Origin: Ditylenchus dipsaci
Taxonomy: Eukaryota > Nematoda > Chromadorea > Rhabditida > Anguinidae
Assembly (NCBI GenBank): GCA_004194705.1
Contig: SADC01000126.1
Coordinates: forward strand, 1 to 64,000
Direction: 5' to 3'
DNA length: 64,000 bases
Shown here: one piece after another, positions 42,101 through 52,169 of the stretch
How positions within the stretch are numbered: the first letter of the stretch is position 1
Layout of the letters: every line of letters begins with the position of its first letter
Notes under the pieces: generated by a model
What the model was told of the DNA's origin: nothing
What the model saw: the letters and a program-made list of their open reading frames with translations, nothing else
Databases searched by the model: none
Made by a program: the position numbers and the translations under genes

Positions 42101-43998
42101 TTCCAAATCAATACCAATAGTTCTGGGACGGACCTTGTACTCAAAATGTAGCCCTGTTTCTTGGCGTCATTTTCAGTATATGGTTGTGAATGATCAAGTA
42201 AACTATACGAGAAAAAATTGTGAAATCGACAAAAAGTATTTCGGTTACGTTTTCCGACTTTGGGAGGGCGCTCATTAGAGAGAATACGGTATGTTTAAAC
42301 TAGAGTTCAAAAAAGTTTGGACCGATAAGTAAATTTTGCCTTATTACCAACCATTGTGTAAATTAGTCTTTTATTTTGTTGATTTTTAGATAGTATCAGA
42401 GATTTGCTAAAACATTTGCGGAAGACAAAGAGTGTTGAATTTCTTAACTATGTAGCACTGGTACACCCTCAAAAAATTGGTAACTAATATTTATTACAAA
42501 TACTTAAAACCAGTCTTGATTAAAGAAAATGGTAGCTAAAAATTAAAAAACATTCCAAACTCTTATAATTTTGTGGCCTTTTTCCATCTTTTTTTAAGAA
42601 TATAGTCAAACCTGGATAAACAGACACCCCCAAAGTTCGTTCCCCAGCTGGGTCCGAAACTTTTTTTAGACCTCTTTTTGAATGTTTATAAGGAAGAGCA
42701 CTTTTGCTTTTTGTTGTCCACTTTTTTAATTTTAAAGAGAAATGATTTTAAATTTCCGCTTTTGGCTTTTATGTCTGCTCTGTCTTTTTGCTGTCCGCTT
42801 TCGTTTGAAAAGTGCCCGCTTTTGGCTGAAATGTGTCCGCTTTGGTTTAAGCGGAAGATCCAAAAGCGGACACATTTTAGCAAAAGCGGCATTTTTCAGC
42901 CAAAAGTGGACGCTTTTTAGCCAAAAGCGGACACTTTAAAGTAATAACCGGAGACTTCTAAACAAAAGCGGACACTTTCAAACAAAAGCGTTTTTGAGAA
43001 ATAAATGCAAAAAGACAAAGCGACAGAAAAAATCCAAAAGCGGACATTTAAAATCGTTTCTCTTTAAAATAAAAAAAAAAGCGGACAGAAAAAAGCCAAA
43101 CGCGGACGAAAAAAAGATTATCCGTTTTTTAAATTCTCTTTTGACAATCTGGTCTCAAATATTGCAAGGATGTCGATTTCGGCGATCGTTTTTCAAAACC
43201 CGAAAACTTTTTCTCTAAAAAGCCAAACCTCGATAAACGGGCACCTATTTCAGAAATAGGGTGCCTGTTTTTCGAGGTTTCGCTTTTTAGAGTGAAAAGT
43301 ATTTTGGATTTTAAAAACAATCGGCAAAATCAGCATCCTTGCGATATTTGCGACGAGAATGTCAAAACAGAATTGACAAAAAAAAAGTATTCAAAAAGAG
43401 GTCTAAAAAAGTGTCGGGCCAGCTGGGGAACCAACTTTTGGAGGTGTTCGTTTATCCTGTTTCGACTGTAACAGAACTGCCTCCGCTTATACAAATATCT
43501 TGCGTAAAATAGTATTTTTTTAATTGCAGGACTACCAATGACTTTAGTGCATGGAGCTCTTTGGACGAACAACATAATTTTCAGCAATGAGTGTGACAGC
43601 TCTGTCAAAGCATTATTGATTTTCAGAGAGTATTTGTGGGAAGCTTGGCCTTTGATATTGCACATCTAATAACCATATGCACTGACAACGATACACGCTA
43701 CTATTTGGAGACATTCATTCTGGACTTTTACTACAAAACTTTTGCAAAGTTGCTGAAAGAAAAAGGCCACCAGATCAAATTCACAGTTGACCAGGTACAT
43801 GCAGCCTACCGCTTATGCAAAGCTCATTTAGTCCATGTTCTTGTCAAATACATGCCCACATTTACGTCCATCTTTCATGCTTCCTGTGACAGCACTAAAG
43901 CTAAAACCAGATCTAAGTGCCTGCTTGAGCAGGTGAAAGCACTGCTATTGGAAGCTAAAGAAATCTTGCTGGAGGACGCTCCTGAGTGGCTTGCATAG
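39168..43998 (+). CDS. CHK-type (choline/ecdysteroid) kinase-like protein
   Basis: A family of aminoglycoside-phosphotransferase fold, much expanded in nematodes. Exons: about 39,168-39,614, 41,078-41,239, 42,390-42,479 and 43,530-43,998. Readings: VVVENIGKDMGFNSTVFKLT, LTVGEQIHNNECEFYKQFSG, AMPEIYFLQK, NDGNQGIIVMQDLTRVGHIS, VVDTVAQIAKLHTHIFAM, RDLLKHLRKTKSVEFLNYV. Then the Brenner motif region LPMTLVHGALWTNNIIF and the metal-binding IDFQRVFVGSLAFDIAHL, with a C-terminal tail to EDAPEWLA. The catalytic Asp expected in HGD is Ala here. Frame breaks: about 39,205 (or a splice site), 39,390 (A9 run), 39,525, 41,140 and 43,610. The exon 1 donor seems to be GC. The start is uncertain. Every large intron is filled with MITEs. 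Confidence 0.8.
39671..39932. mobile_element. CCGTATATTCTCT-family MITE, TA duplication (CHK intron 1)
   Basis: TA-CCGTATATTCTCTAATAGAAG ... AATCGAGAATATACGG-TA. GGGCCTTCTATTAGAGAGG words lie in the right arm. Confidence 0.8.
40230..40869. mobile_element. Pogo-like MITE with nested CCGTATTTACTCT MITE (CHK intron 1)
   Basis: TA-CAGTCGACGCTCTCTATAAG ... TATATAGACCGTCGACTG. Arms AGTTCCTACCTAGGATCCGA and GGACCCTAGGTAGGAACGAA. Inside, at 40,395-40,643, lies TA-CCGTATTTACTCTAATAGT ... ACTATTAGAGTAAATACGG-TA. A 30-bp piece upstream (CAGTAGAATTTGCCGCTCGA) also occurs at 39,040. Confidence 0.8.
41485..41709. mobile_element. Family A MITE (CHK intron 2)
   Basis: CTAA-AGGGCCATCGCCGTCTATG ... GATGATGGTCCT-TTAA, with CCCCGCCAATTCAATAAAAT in the left arm. 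Confidence 0.75.
41733..41900. mobile_element. Pogo-like MITE (CHK intron 2)
   Basis: TA-CAGTCAACTCTCGATTTAACG ... TTAAATCGAGAGTTGACTG-TA. It shares its right TA with the next element. Confidence 0.85.
41903..42289. mobile_element. CTGTATTCTCTCT-family MITE (CHK intron 2)
   Basis: TA-CTGTATTCTCTCTAATAAGCG ... GCTCATTAGAGAGAATACGG-TA. The long arms contain CCAAGAAACAGGGCTACATT and its inverse, also found at 11.83 kb. It abuts the pogo-like MITE exactly, TA to TA. Confidence 0.8.
42603..43468. mobile_element. Large pogo-like element with AAAAGCGGACA word array (CHK intron 3)
   Basis: (C/T)AGTCAAACCTGGATAAACAG ... TTATCCTGTTTCGACTG-TA. The arms hold GTTCGTTCCCCAGCTGGGTC and inverse. The left half contains about fifteen imperfect AAAAGCGGACACTTT words in both orientations (42,690-43,110). 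No transposase. Confidence 0.75.
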
Positions 43999-44548
43999 AT
44001 TTCAGACTCAATTCCTTGTTTTAAAACTGATTGTAGAAGACCTGTCAAAAAAGATAATATTTGAACTTTTAATTTTTTCTCTCTGTCTTGCTTATAACTC
44101 GCAAATTATTTTCACTACTATTATACAGAATGTTCAGTAAAACTCATAAGATTGCATTTGTAGAGTAAATTGATTAGTCAAAAAGTTTAGGAACAAGAAA
44201 ATTTTCAAAAAATAAATGTGAAACTAGAACTTTCACGAAAGGTCAAACTCAAAAATTGTTTAATTTTTTGATAAAATCAAACTAAAATTTTCCCTACAAG
44301 CGAAGATCTTTAACCCGACGCTACTTTCAACTTTTGACCCCTATATCAGCAATAAAATCCCTAGGATCCTTTGATTACCTATACTTTTTTGTTTGTTGCC
44401 ATGTGCATGAAGTCAAACATGTTATAAATTATCAACTTTTTATTCATTAGAATAAAATCAACAACAATAAAATACATTTATACAAACATTTCTGTACAAT
44501 TTATACAATTTATAGAAAACATAATTTATGTAACTAATATTTAAAGCT

Positions 44549-46466
44549 CTAATCCACTTCCTCAACAGTAGGTCCATTGTTGCCTGCTCCTCTATTGTAC
44601 TCCTGACCACAAGAGGAAGAAGCATTGTTGCCTGGTTGTTGATGTAGTTTGGCCATTACTTTGGAGCACTGTTGCTGGGCCTCATTCAGTTGGTGCTCAT
44701 ACTCCTCCTTGTCAGCCATCTGGTTGGCATCCACCCATTTCAGAGCTCCATCCACCAATTGAGTGCATTGCTCTTTGTCTTCTGCTGGAAGCTTGTCTCC
44801 ATAGTCGCTGAGGGTCTGTTTGACTTGGAAGAGGTAGGCTCCAACTTGTTCCTGGCCTCCACCCTCTCTCTTTGCTGTCTATCCTGCTCTTCATACTCTT
44901 TGGCCTCCTGCAACATTCGCTCAATCTCTGCTGGAGACAGACGACCTCTCTCGTTCTTGATCTGGATCTTGTTGGACTTGCCAGTAGACTTGTCGACAGC
45001 AGATACATGCAGAATACCATTGGCATCCAGATCAAAAGTCACTTCTATTTGGGGAACTCCTCTGGGTGCAGGAGGAATGCCAGTTAGATCGAAGGTGCCA
45101 AGACGGTTGTTGTCTTTGGTCATGGCTCGTTCACCCTCAAACACTTGGATGCTGACTGCTGGCTGGTTGTCGGAGTAAGTGGTGAAGATCTGAGAGGCTT
45201 TGGCAGGGATGGAGTGGTTGCGCTCAATGATCTTGGTCATCACGCCTCCAGCTGTCTCAATGCCCAAAGACAGAGGGGTCACATCCACCAACAACACATC
45301 CTTGACTGTGCTGTCCTGAACTCCTGACAAAATGGCTGCTTGCACTGCTGCTCCATAAGCCACTGCTTCATCTGGATTGATGGACAGGTTCAGGTCTTTG
45401 CCATGGAAGAACTCCTTGAGCAGTTTCTGCACTTTGGGAATGCGAGTAGAGCCACCCACCATCACTATTTCGTCAATGCTGCGTTTGTCCAATTTAGCGT
45501 CTCTGAGAGCCTGCTCCACAGGTCCTAAGGTTTGGCGGAACAGATGGGCACACAACTCCTCAAATCTGGCTCTGCTCAAAGTGGTGTGGAAGTCGATGCC
45601 ATCACATAATGAGTCGATTTCAATGGTTGCTTGGGTGGAGCTGGACAGAGTGCGTTTGGCTGCCTCACAAGCAGTTCTAAGCCTTCTGAGGGCTCTGGGG
45701 TTGTTGCTGATGTCTCGGCCATGTTTCCTCTGGAACTCTGTTTTCAAATGGGCTAGAATGAGGTTGTCAAAGTCTTCGCCTCCCAGATGAGTGTCTCCAG
45801 CAGTAGATTTGACTTCGAAGAGAGAGCCTTCAGCAATGCTCAGAATAGAGACATCAAAAGTGCCTCCACCCAGGTCAAATATGAGCACATTCTTGTCGCC
45901 AGTCAACTTCTTGTCCAGACCATAAGCCAGTGCTGCTGCAGTTGGTTCATTGATGATGCGGAGAATGTTGAGCCCAGCAATAGCACCTGCATCTTTGGTG
46001 GCTTGACGTTGGGAGTCGTTGAAATAGGCAGGTACAGTGACCACTGCATCTTTGACTGGATGACCCATATAGGCTTCAGCGGTTTCCTTCATCTTGGTGA
46101 GCACCATGCTGCTGATCTCTTCTGGTTTGAACACTTTCTTTTGGCCCATGAACTCCACTTGAACAGCTGGTTTGCCGCCTTGATTGACCACTTTGAAGGG
46201 CCAGTGCTTGATGTCCTTCTTGACACTGTCATCATCAAATCGTCGTCCAATCAGTCTTTGGCATCAAAGATGGTGTTCTCAGGGTTGCGAGCCACCTGGT
46301 CTTTGGCACCATCTCCAATAAGTCGTTCTTGGTCAGTAAAGGCGACATAGCTGGGTGTGCATTTGTTGCCTTGACTGTTGGCAATGATCTCAACTTTGCC
46401 GTTCTGGTAGACCCCGACACAAGAGTAGGTGGTGCCAAGGTCAATTCCAATAGCTTTGCAAGACAT
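44549..46466 (-). CDS. Cytosolic Hsp70 chaperone, intronless
   Basis: ATP-driven chaperone for nascent and heat-denatured proteins. A single intronless frame starts [20 protein letters not shown]. Nucleotide-binding domain signatures: [58 protein letters not shown]. The substrate domain follows ([20 protein letters not shown]). The C-terminus ends [11 protein letters not shown], the cytosolic EEVD tail that binds TPR co-chaperones. Length would be about 638 residues once two one-base losses are allowed for: about 46,250 (between FDAK and LIGRRFDDD) and 44,838 (GAGCC for GAGGCC). Both are at homopolymers. Absence of introns and the heat-shock promoter upstream mark it as a stress-inducible Hsp70. 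Confidence 0.95.
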
Positions 46467-46519
46467 AGTTGGGAATAGTAAGTTAAATACAGTAGGTAAT
46501 AATAGTAATTGTTAGCTTG

Positions 46520-46960
46520 GTTTGAATTGAGGAAAGGAAGTGAGGGTGTGCTTATATACTGTTGGGAGGCAGTCTTTCCATCCCTTTCTAGACCATTCCA
46601 CACTATATGTGCTATTTCTCTAGCCGTCTAGCCGTGTTTCTAGAAAGGAATAGAAACGTCTTTTTCCTTTCTCTTACGGCCTCTTTTGCTTTCTAGAAAG
46701 ATCTCGCAGGAAAAAAGGATATACTGCTAGAGAAAGAGTATTTCTACTGCTTTCTAGAAAGATCTCGCAGGAAAAAAGGATATACTGCTAGAGAAAGAGT
46801 ATTTCTACTGCTTTCTAGAAAGATCTCGCAGGAAAAAAAGGATATACTGCTAGAGAAAGAGTATTTCTACTGCTTTCTAGAAAGATCTCGCAGGAAAAAA
46901 AGGATATACTGCTAGAGAAAGAGTATTTCTACTGCTTTCTAGAAATTTCCAGGGTTTAAA
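46520..46960 (-). promoter_or_regulatory. Heat-shock promoter with tandem HSE repeats
   Basis: A TATA box (AGTATATAAG, minus strand, at about 46,551-46,560) stands 85 bases before the Hsp70 ATG. Beyond it lie TTCTAGA..ATTCC (46,586) and TTCTAGAAAGGAATAGAAA (46,638). Next come five copies of TTCTAGAA at 46,691, 46,752, 46,813, 46,875 and 46,937, carried on a 61-62 bp tandem unit (CTTTCTAGAAAGATCTCGCA, then GGATATACTGCTAGAGAAAG). TTCNNGAA is the heat-shock-factor core, so HSF regulation is expected. The region 44,000-44,545, between the CHK gene and Hsp70, is 3' flank. Confidence 0.85.
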
Positions 46961-47017
46961 TTCTTTTTTTTGTGCAGCATAATTTTCAGTTATTGTTTAG
47001 TAAAACTTATGTGTATA

Positions 47018-47482
47018 CAGTCAAGTCTCTCCTTAACATACACCCTCACGTTCGCTCCCGCTTAGGGTCCGACACTTTTCAAGCATATTTTTCGATCCCA
47101 TTTTTTCAATTTTTGCCAGTTCTGTTTTGACAGTCTGGCCCCAAATATCGCAAGAATTCTGCAACGGTTTTTTTCTTCTGCCATAAATAGTTACTTTACA
47201 GGGAAAAAATTGCGACAAAAAAGGTATTTTCACGACAGCAAAAAAGTTTGCCCATAACATACACCTGTTTTGAATTAAGATGTATGTTGAGGTTTTTGAT
47301 CTTCAAATGCCAAAATCACTGTTTTTTGTAAAGACCATCGGCGAAATCGGAATGGTTTGACAATTTAGGACGAAACTGTCAAAATACAACTGGCAACAAT
47401 TTGAAAAAATGGGGTTGAAAAAGTATCAGGTCCTAGGTGAGAACGAGATTTCGTGGTGTTTGTTAATGAGAGAGAATTGATT
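47018..47482. mobile_element. Degraded pogo-like MITE
   Basis: TA-CAGTCAAGTCTCTCCTTAAC with CGTTCGCTCCCGCTTAGGGT inside; the right half is inverted but eroded (GTGAGAACGAGATTTCGTGG). The stretch 47,490-48,220 shows no supported gene. Confidence 0.6.
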
Positions 47483-48229
47483 GCAGTTATAATAAAAACA
47501 CTAGAAATGAATTTTATGACAGCATTGTGATACTTTCTATGGCTCTATGCTTAGATAGCATACACGCAACTATATTCATGTTCATACACGTAATACCAAT
47601 GTTGCTTTCTATGATGAATAAGGCGAAGAAGTGAATATGATAAAAATATATACGAAAAATCAATTATCGCGTGAATTTCAAAAAAAAATCAATTAATTCG
47701 GGATCCCTTGTAGGGGTTCGCCACAATTGAATTGAAAAGTTTGGCTACGTAGCCTCTTGCTCGGTTGGTTTCCAAATATTTTTATATCTGGCATTCTGAT
47801 CTTTTCTCGTGTTTTTACAATATTTTGCGGCTGCAGTAGAAGATTCTTGATCATACAGTTTTTTAGAAGCCTGTTTTAAAATATCTGTTTATAGGAATTT
47901 AAATCGTTAATCTTATACCTATTTTTAAAAAAAGCTCATTAAAACTGACAAAATATGTGTCACAAATCGCACAAAACTTCACACCCTAAAAATAAGACAA
48001 AAACAAGTGTTTTGCCCAGCAAGCCAAGCTATATCAGTATAAAAGAACTGGGTTATTACTGATAGCTTATCAGTCATTATCCCAAAGCAAAAAATGCCAG
48101 CAAAAAAGTGTGAGAATCAAATTTTTTTGCTATTTTTCTGTTTTTGCAGTTAGTGCATTTGAGTCTGTCCTAAAATACACTGGTCTACCCTTCGTCTAAA
48201 AACCAAAGAGCGTCCCAAAGTGTAAAAAC

Positions 48230-48428
48230 TAGGGTTGTACAATGGGAATATTCCCGGGAATATTCCCGGGAACATTGGGAATATTCCCGGGTTTCCCGGT
48301 ATTTTCCCCTATATTGGGAATATTCCCGGGAATATTCCCAATGTTCCCGGGAATATTCCCAATGTTCCCGGGAATATTCCCGAGAATATTCCGGGTTTTC
48401 TATATTTCCGGGAATTTCTACAACTCTA
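48230..48428. mobile_element. hAT-like MITE, ends TAGGGTTGTACAA, GGGAATATTCCC array
   Basis: TAGGGTTGTACAATGGGAAT ... ATTTCTACAACTCTA. Flanks GTAAAAAC (48,222-48,229) and ATAAAAAC (48,429-48,436) match 7 of 8. The interior is about ten copies of the self-complementary word GGGAATATTCCC with ACATT spacers. Confidence 0.85.
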
Positions 48429-48486
48429 ATAAAAACCGAAAAAAATTAAAATTCCGCATTTTTTGTTAGCACTTGCTTATTGGCAT

Positions 48487-48745
48487 TTCGACGCTACTCG
48501 TTTATACCCCTCCAAAAAAGCTACTCGGTTTTACCCCTCCCAATAATTTTTTAGGGGTATCTAAAACCATACTTTTTAATATAAAATAGCCGGTATTAGT
48601 AACGGCTTGGCCCTGACCTAAGCCTAAGGGCCAAAGCCTAAGCCAAAGCCTAAGGGCTAAGCCTAATTCCGAAGCCTAAAAATTATTGGGAGGGGTAAAA
48701 CCGAGTAGTTGTTTTTGGGAGGGGTAAAACCGAGTAGCGCCGGCA
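48487..48745. repeat. MITE with CGGCGCTACTCGGTTTTACC ends and GCCTAA words
   Basis: CGACGCTACTCGTTTATACC ... GGTAAAACCGAGTAGCGCCG, each arm containing a second ACTCGGTTTTACCCCTCCC. The centre holds seven AAGCCTAAG-type words (48,615-48,690). Fragments recur at 35.5, 37.2 and 63.1 kb. Confidence 0.75.
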
Positions 48746-48804
48746 TTTCTAATTTGCATCGTTTGACTGTACTCATTCAATCTTTATCTTTGATTATCAT
48801 ACTT

Positions 48805-48985
48805 GTTAATGCAAATGAAAATTTGGCAAATTCAAATGCGCGCGGACACTTCTCTTTGTCTCACACTCTACTCTTTGGAGTTATTTCGAGCGACTCAAAA
48901 GAGTACAGTGAGAGATGAAAGAGAAGTGTCCCGCGCGCATTTGAATTTGTCAAATTCTCATTTGCAACGACAAGTATGGTACTTT
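48805..48985. repeat. Fold-back MITE with GTGTCCGCGCGCATTTGAAT arms
   Basis: TGCAAATGAAAATTTGGCAA ... GCGCGGACACTTCTCTTTG and its inverse. A relative lies at 60,818-60,945. Open frames across it are artefacts. Confidence 0.7.
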
Positions 48986-49533
48986 AAAACTCAGAAAAGT
49001 GTAAATGACTATACAGACAGTATTAGCCATTCAGTTGATATTGTCATCATGTTATCCTAAACATCAAGCCCAATCTGAGAGAGCAGGCTCTTCAATTGAT
49101 GAATCATATACAAGTAATTTTCTTTTCTAATATCAAATAATATTTTGTTGAAAACTGGCCTTGCGATGTATAGGGTGTCTAATAAAAATTGGTTTTTTGG
49201 CATTTTTTTTGCTAAATTTTGTCAAAGGCTTCCGCGGACAGGTGAAACCCGAAAATATTTTTTGTGGTTTCTGAAATAATTTATAGCTGAAAAAATTTTA
49301 AAATAAATTAAAAATATTGATGGGCAGAGATAATATATCGACTGTAATATTCAAATAGTTTATTTATTTTCAACAGAATGTTTTGGCAAAAATGTTCTTC
49401 TACTTTATCGTGTTTCTTGGTTATTTTATTTATGTAAACCTTTTTATGTAAAATTAGCCGACCAAAAATAAAGATATTCAGAAATAATCAGGAAAAACAG
49501 GCAGGCACACATCGGAGCTCCTTAACTTCCAGT

Positions 49534-49962
49534 CTAAGTGTCTTTGAATCCACAGGCCGGTTGGTCTTCACGGGTTGCGGTAGCAGCACGACTAAGAGAA
49601 ATACCATCCATTAAGAATTTAAGAGCAAAAGCAAGCCAGTTTCAGATCCAGCGCCAAGGTCAGAACATGGTCCGCTAGACTCCACATCACGGTTCACACA
49701 GATCATGCCATTCACCACAGTTTGAAAGTCCACTCCACATTCTTTCAGTCCCGCTTCAGTTCCGATCAACACCCGAATACTACTGACGGGTCTTTGCCAG
49801 CTTGCTAAAGCTTACGGGTTTTCTTCCAACAAGCTCATCTAAATTAATCGACATTGCATTAGAAGAACGAGAAATGATATCGTATAAGTGCAATAATGGC
49901 AACGATTTTGTTTGAAATCGAGGCTCTGCTTTTTCTGGTAATAGCAATATAATCATTGATCC
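49534..49962 (-). CDS. Unrecognised gene fragment, two exons
   Basis: Minus-strand exon 49,962-49,816 reads GSMIILLLPEKAEPRFQTKS then LYDIISRSSNAMSINLDELV, with donor GTAAGC. Exon 49,792-49,534 reads IRVLIGTEAGLKECGVDFQT then VVNGMICVNRDVESSGPCSD. After a probable base loss near 49,620 it continues MDGISLSRAATATREDQPAC and stops. C...MIC...GPCSD is faintly like the C-terminal half of S1 (trypsin-like) proteases, but no GDSGGP is present. The stretch 48,990-49,530 shows nothing else. Confidence 0.35.
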
Positions 49963-50254
49963 CTTACACAAATATTTTCAAAGAAGAGCGCATTTCCAAA
50001 AGATAAAAGTTCACATATAAAGTTGTTGTTTTTCCGATGGGCATTCATTACGACTCTGTGTTTTTTTCATTATATTTGCTTCCTTTTTTACGAAAGATAT
50101 ATTGCGCGAAAAAATAGAAGAAACTCAACAAAGTCATTTCCTATAAATATACTTTTCTTATTTGAGTATGGCTGTTAGTGGTTCAAGTAAATGTGCGTTT
50201 GCTGCATCTAATTTTTTCAAATTGAATTTTCTCAGAAATGTTTCATACCGTGTT

Positions 50255-51145
50255 TTCTCTAATAGTAACCCTATGGTCGTGAAATAGTCATATGATCGGT
50301 TATTTAATACAAAATGACAGGTCATTTTCCTGATTGCGGTCATTTTTGGTCATTTCACGTTTTTTGAAACTAGCTAACTTTCTTTTCAAGACAGTCGCCA
50401 TGTTTCGTTCGCTGAATTTTGCTGCCTCATGACTGCTTTTCCCTTAGTTGCCTTGATTTTAGATTGCCATGTCACTGAGGACGACAAAAAACAGCACTAT
50501 ACATAGCTTCTTAGAGTTGACTGTGTAGCGAGAGTTGACTGTATAGAGATTTGGCGATTTTTGCGAGTTTTACCAGCAAAATCTTTGGGATCAAGATCCC
50601 AAAGAGATCACGACTCCGTGCACATCTCTAATTATTTACATTCGGGTGTCGAAAACTGATACTCTTTGCAAGCAACATCTTAAATTGTGAAACTGACTAA
50701 AATTGTGAAACTGACGTCATTTTAGAAAAATAACCGGTTATTTCGACAACCCTAAGTAGCCATTTCTAAATTAAATGGACTATGAAATTGCTGAGCACAG
50801 CAATTTACGAAATTCGAATTCATGCGGGCCAACCTAATTTGGTAATAACCTCATCGAAAACATTATTGACCAAATTAGGTTTTTTCGAATTTGGTTTAAA
50901 ATTTCGCAGATTGCTATGCTTGTCCAGTTTCATGGTCTTTTAAGTGGTGTAAAACTTTCTCTATTAATTAACTTTTCGATCTCTGTAAAAAGTACCTGTT
51001 AATGTTTCAAAAATTTAAAAGACACTTTTTATAGAGTTAGTACAGCTCATTCCGCACCCAAAAATCTTCAGATCAGCGTCAAAATTTTCTGATTGTTGTG
51101 GGTTTGAAAAATAAGGTGGCCGGCCGCGTTATTAGAGGAAATACA
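50255..51145. repeat. CCGTGTTTTCTCT-family element enclosing a hAT-like insert
   Basis: Left CCGTGTTTTCTCTAATAGTA, right TTATTAGAGGAAATACAGTG. Between them, about 50,275-50,745, are degraded inverted arms GAAATAGTCATATGATCGGT ... ACCGGTTATTTCGACAACCC, similar to TAGGGTTGTCGAAA hAT-type ends. Pieces of pogo-like ends occur at 50,505-50,545, and a partial palindrome at 50,810-50,930 (GACCAAATTAGG). Confidence 0.45.
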
Positions 51146-51429
51146 GTGAACTAAACAAGTTATTAACTCGTTGATTTAACAACTAGAAAATACATGTTGG
51201 GGGGGGGGGTATTACTTTGAGCTTTTGAAGCAGGATTATTTGCAGATCTTCATATAAATGAACCCTCCAGAAAGTGGTCTTCTTGCTGCAAGAACAAGGT
51301 TTTGCTACTAATAATTGTGGTTCTCTGTCTAACTATAAACTGGGCAAATATATTAGCATTCAACTTTACAGTGGTACGTATTGTTAAATCATAGGCTTTA
51401 AAGGAGGCGTAAAGGCTACTTGGGTTTAA

Positions 51430-52090
51430 AAATTTGGTCTCGGTGGCGCAGTGGGTAAGCGTTTGTGTTATACACTCCGTATCATAAGTATCACCGCACC
51501 CATACTTTGTGATATTTTAGCGATTTTTGACTACAAGTGAGCAATGTTTCATTATAACGAGATACCTCTAGACGAAAAACATGTTCTGGCGCAAAAAACC
51601 GAGTTGGAAAACGCAAGAAAATAATTTGTAGCTGAAAACATTGAAATCAGGCGTTTCATAAATATAATCGCAGTTCGGTTTGTAATGCGCCGCTCGATAT
51701 TTTTATTTATTTTAAAGCAGATACACATTTTGGCATCATATTTTTGGTTCGACTGTATTTCGGCTACAATTTGCTAGGTCAAAGCTAGGTCATTTTTTGA
51801 AAAGTTATGATCATCAACATAAAAGCGTCGATTCCTAGTCAAAAGGATAGACCAAAATGATGGGCAGGTTCGATCTCACCGGATGCAAGCTATTTATTTT
51901 GGCTCGTTTGACCGATGTCTAGGGGTATCTGGGGTCGCTGATTTCGAATATGGCGCTAAAAAAGTCTAATTTACATGATAAACGGGCCAAACAAGCCAAA
52001 ATAAATAACGTGCCACCAGGCGGGATAGAGCCTGCGCACTATTTTAGGCCACAAAAACACAAACGCTTATCCACTGCGTCCCCCAGGCCG
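51430..52090. repeat. Second palindromic element with tRNA-like ends
   Basis: Left CTCGGTGGCGCAGTGGGTAA; right, inverted, TTATCCACTGCGTCCCCC. B-box-like GGTTCGATCTC at 51,866 and inverted GATAGAGCC at 52,026. The left arm is interrupted at about 51,466-51,855 by unrelated sequence. Same family as 37,318-37,605. Confidence 0.5.
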
Positions 52091-52169
52091 AATTTTTCAG
52101 CGCCAGTAGCTTTTCCATTCATTTGAAAGAAACAAAAATTAAGCCTATTTACAACTCTTTTAGATATGC

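Noticed and set aside
44672..45790. Plus-strand frames opposite Hsp70 (up to 187 codons)
   Set aside because: Shadows of the Hsp70 coding strand; no family similarity and no splice or start context.
48235..48469. Frames reading GIFPGIFP / NIPGNIPG
   Set aside because: Pure translation of the GGGAATATTCCC array inside a hAT-like MITE; no start context or splice signals.
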